Of a stretch of DNA of 64,000 nt, positions 63,005 to 64,000 are shown one piece after another. Location: NCBI RefSeq assembly GCF_001315105.1, contig NZ_BAZR01000018.1, positions 1 through 64,000 on the forward strand, written 5' to 3'. The notes below the pieces were generated by a model. The model was not told where the DNA came from and did not search any database. It was given only the letters and a program-made list of their open reading frames with translations. The stretch's first letter is position 1. Each line of letters opens with the position of its first letter. The position numbers and the translations under genes are program-made. Source of the DNA: Paenibacillus sp. JCM 10914. GTDB lineage: Bacteria > Bacillota > Bacilli > Paenibacillales > Paenibacillaceae.

Positions 63005-63781
63005 TTGATACATCTAAAGCGATGCGGATATAATGTGATTCATCCAGAAGGCTTTACTGTCGACCGTCCGGAGGGCTCTGGGGATTACGTCTTTTTATTC
63101 TTCCGGAGCAAAATGGAGCTTCGAATTCAATCACAGGTTATGTTTGTTGAACCTAATGCCTTCATTATTTTTAACAAGAATAGCCCATATTTCTACCAGG
63201 ATGCTGAGCAACCGCTGGTTCATGACTGGTTTCACTTTGAAATGGAGGATGCAGATGCTTTTTTTGATCGGCTGAATCTCCCTCTAGATACCTTAATTAA
63301 AGCATACGACCCCTTTTATATTTCCAGAAAAGTGAATGATATTCATTGGGAGAATCTGCAGAACGGAACCTTCCGAAAGGAGATCATCGATTATACTATT
63401 CGTTGCCTATTCATGAAGCTTAGCGATATTCGAAGTCATCTGGAGCCACACCATCAGATTAGTAAATACTATGATCAGTTCCTGAACTTAAGAAATGAAG
63501 TCTTCAGTTCTCCTTCGACTTGGTATACGGTCGAGTCCTTGGCGGACAAGATGAATATGAGTCGGTCTTATTTTCAACATATGTACAAACAAATCTTTGG
63601 CATATCGGTCATTAACGATATCATCCTGAACAGACTAGGATATGCCTCCTATTTATTGCAGAACACCTCATATGCGATCAGCCATATTTCTGGAATTTGC
63701 GGTTATGAGAACGATGTACATTTTATGCGGCAATTCAAAAAGTTCGTAGGACGAACTCCTAGTGAATACAGAGGAAGATAA
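63005..63781 (+). CDS. AraC-family regulator with cupin-like N-terminus
   Basis: 258 residues. The N-terminal half (VDRPEGSGDYVFLFFRSKM, PNAFIIFNKNSPYFYQDAEQ) is a beta-rich sensor domain; the C-terminal AraC DNA-binding domain has YTVESLADKMNMSRSYFQHMYKQIFG and ISHISGICGYENDVHFMRQFKKFVGRTPSEYR. TTG start 63005 follows AGGAGTGGGA. Divergent from the GH2 gene, which it probably activates in response to a sugar. Confidence 0.88.
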   Translation: MIHLKRCGYNVIHPEGFTVDRPEGSGDYVFLFFRSKMELRIQSQVMFVEPNAFIIFNKNSPYFYQDAEQPLVHDWFHFEMEDADAFFDRLNLPLDTLIKAYDPFYISRKVNDIHWENLQNGTFRKEIIDYTIRCLFMKLSDIRSHLEPHHQISKYYDQFLNLRNEVFSSPSTWYTVESLADKMNMSRSYFQHMYKQIFGISVINDIILNRLGYASYLLQNTSYAISHISGICGYENDVHFMRQFKKFVGRTPSEYRGR

Positions 63782-63786
63782 AAAAA

Positions 63787-63802
63787 GCCTGGTTTATCAG
63801 GC
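63787..63802 (+). terminator. Short hairpin after the AraC gene
   Basis: GCCTG/CAGGC with 6-nt loop, preceded by poly-A; no strong T-run. Confidence 0.4.
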
Positions 63803-63893
63803 ATCATTCACTCACATTATGTAGGTAGTAGTAACCTGTACTCTGACTTTTTCATGAAATTCGCTACTTGTGTCATCATCTGAGCACCTATGC

Positions 63894-63937
63894 AAATGCG
63901 AGACAAAACTTGTAACTTAAGTTTTGTCTCGCATTTT
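63894..63937. terminator. Strong bidirectional terminator
   Basis: AAATGCGAGACAAAACTT and AAGTTTTGTCTCGCATTT arms of 18 bp with a short loop and T-run on the plus side. Confidence 0.85.
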
Positions 63938-63958
63938 TACGGGAGCCTATTCAGGGGA

Positions 63959-64000
63959 CTATTTCTTGAGAAACCCATCCGGGAAATAACTAAGATGTTT
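63959..64000 (-). CDS. Possible end of a minus-strand gene at the window edge
   Basis: The last 14 codons of a minus-strand frame (HLSYFPDGFLKK before TAG at 63959-63961) run off the window edge, 22 bp from a strong terminator. The position next to a terminator suggests a real gene end, but too little is visible to identify it. Confidence 0.3.
   Translation of the reverse strand, partial: KHLSYFPDGFLKK

Noticed and set aside
1..64000. tRNA, rRNA, CRISPR or prophage
   Set aside because: No cloverleaf, ribosomal core motif, regular spacer repeat or phage structural gene was recognisable.

Overview
The window looks like chromosomal DNA of a Paenibacillus-type Firmicute. Support comes from strong AGGAGG ribosome binding sites, an LplB/LplC/lipoprotein sugar importer next to glycoside hydrolases, an S-layer-homology protein, stalk (copper amine oxidase N-terminal) and YHYH proteins, many AraC, TetR, PadR and MarR-like small regulators, a GH18 chitinase, an AA10 lytic chitin monooxygenase, and low-to-medium GC. 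No rRNA, tRNA, CRISPR array, prophage or complete insertion sequence is visible. Most genes lie on the minus strand.

Layout. 0-7 kb: stalk protein, DinB protein, a 14-helix MFS exporter beside a GAF-type two-component pair, and a phosphotransferase. 7-16 kb: GH18 chitinase, RarD, small proteins, two hexapeptide acetyltransferases with a MATE exporter divergent from an AraC regulator, and a 32-residue membrane miniprotein. 16-20 kb: AraC/VOC pair, a large propeller/cadherin-like/SLH surface protein, HxlR regulator. 20-26.7 kb: RpiR regulator divergent from an SDR / AGPS-like FAD oxidase / FGGY kinase / MFS operon that matches the gene content of the E. coli ygcW-ygcU-ygcE-yqcE set. 27-31.6 kb: OmpR-type two-component system with a repeat-bearing secreted peptide, a DinB gene with an internal stop, TetR and a RibD-C reductase. 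31.8-41.8 kb: carbohydrate locus (GntR/LacI regulator, LplB, LplC, binding lipoprotein, GH95-like hydrolase, GH38 mannosidase). 41.8-46.6 kb: hydrolases, ArsR/SRPBCC cluster, chitin monooxygenase. 47-58 kb: MerR, DHFR-like, bioB with a BirA operator, YHYH stalk protein, phosphotransferase with an attenuator-like leader, PadR with a YhgE-like membrane protein, a 12-repeat LRR protein, and a TetX-like monooxygenase with its TetR. 58-64 kb: codBA with a PyrR-type attenuator, GH2 enzyme, divergent AraC.

A dominant feature is that about 18 single-base frameshifts interrupt otherwise healthy genes, roughly one per 3.5 kb. Fifteen look like a missing base and three like an extra base, several lie in homopolymers, and the reading frame continues cleanly on the other side each time. 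This pattern fits uncorrected sequencing error better than gene decay, so I annotate these as whole genes and give each break point. One DinB gene instead has a true in-frame stop.

The regulatory DNA is rich: near-perfect palindromes sit upstream of the PadR/YhgE, TetX-like, RpiR, bioB and Lpl units, and two RNA leaders (codBA and a phosphotransferase) look like attenuators.
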